64,000 bases of DNA, from NCBI RefSeq assembly GCF_014203155.1, contig NZ_JACHIK010000004.1, positions 248,001-312,000 of the forward strand. Direction: 5' to 3'. Positions 63,780 through 64,000 of the stretch are shown one piece after another. The notes beneath the pieces are model-generated. The model did no database searches and was not told the DNA's origin. It saw only the letters and a list, made by a program, of their open reading frames with translations. The DNA is from Shinella fusca (GTDB lineage: Bacteria; Pseudomonadota; Alphaproteobacteria; Rhizobiales; Rhizobiaceae). Position numbers and translations under genes: made by a program. Positions within the stretch are counted from its first letter, which is position 1; every line of letters begins with the position of its first letter.

Positions 63780-64000
63780 CCCTTCTCCTCCGCAGGATCG
63801 GATATCCGCGCCAGGTAGGTGGTGCGCGGCCGGGTGTTCGCCTCGGCAAGCAGGGTGTAGTTGCGCGGATCGGCCTTGCCTTTCGAGACGGCGGAGGCGT
63901 TGTCGGCGATATTGCCGAACACGATCGCCTTCGTCGGGCAGGCCTGCTGGCAGGCGGTGACCACCTCGCCCTCGCGGATATCGCGGCCTTCCCTGTCGGC
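63776..64000 (-). CDS. actB: Alternative complex III subunit ActB, C-terminal fragment
   Basis: Only the last 74 residues lie in the window. They contain the end of an iron-sulfur domain (CQQACPTKAIVFGNI) and the tail KADPRNYTLLAEANTRPRTTYLARI, which is typical of the C-terminus of ActB and its molybdopterin-oxidoreductase-like relatives. Earlier clusters and the catalytic-like domain are beyond the right edge. Confidence 0.88.
   Translation of the reverse strand, partial: ADREGRDIREGEVVTACQQACPTKAIVFGNIADNASAVSKGKADPRNYTLLAEANTRPRTTYLARISDPAEEKG

Overview
The window is GC-rich DNA packed with tightly overlapping operons (many 4-base ATGA/GTGA junctions). Its gene content is typical of the Rhizobiales, probably Rhizobiaceae: a class II DAHP synthase starting [11 protein letters not shown], many solute-specific ABC transporters, LacI/GntR/ArsR/MarR control genes, EcfG-type stress promoters and a BacA/SbmA-like exporter. 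I assign no species. I see no tRNA, rRNA, CRISPR array, insertion sequence or prophage gene.

Layout. (1) 1-4715: two large acidic, repeat-rich proteins of unknown role with a LuxR-type regulator whose receiver domain lacks the phosphoacceptor. (2) 5181-9790: a nucleobase permease, a TRZ/ATZ-type deaminase and a TauE-type exporter, divergent from a LacI regulator, with two mirror-image operators between them. (3) 10498-18626: an AmiC/AmiR (ANTAR) system whose leader carries a promoter and a terminator hairpin, followed by a complete Dpp-type ABC transporter and an acetamidase/formamidase; this looks like amide uptake and hydrolysis under antitermination control. (4) 18681-25513: an ArsR-type regulator with a GH51 arabinofuranosidase and a sugar ABC transporter; the same TATCA-N7-TGATA operator stands before the regulator and before the enzyme. 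(5) 25582-26967: DAHP synthase. (6) 27031-41559: a catabolic island with a molybdenum hydroxylase (large, FeS and FAD subunits, CoxG, XdhC), a UbiD/UbiX decarboxylase pair, a GntR regulator, an alpha/beta hydrolase, an isochorismatase-type amidohydrolase and an SsuABC/NMT1-type transporter. It also encodes a transporter-type binding protein without a signal peptide. My reading is hydroxylation, decarboxylation and amide hydrolysis of an aromatic or N-heteroaromatic acid; the substrate is unknown. (7) 41634-43795: DHA2-type efflux pump with a divergent MarR regulator. (8) 43814-45459: diaminopropionate ammonia-lyase and a dtd gene interrupted by an in-frame TGA. (9) 45784-52525: a small exported protein, a DegP-type protease, a glucoamylase-like hydrolase, a flavoprotein of the disulfide-reductase fold lacking its redox cysteines, and an ABC exporter with a degenerate ATPase domain. 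(10) 52602-55751: small envelope and stress genes behind three GGAAC-N16-(C/T)GTT promoters, the signature of the general stress sigma factor EcfG. (11) 55752-64000: one reverse-strand respiratory operon, alternative complex III (actB to actF), a SCO copper chaperone and a caa3-type cytochrome c oxidase; its first genes lie beyond the right edge.

The strongest leads are the antitermination leader, the heteroaromatic-acid island with its cytosolic binding protein, the EcfG promoter cluster, the cysteine-less flavoprotein and the broken dtd.
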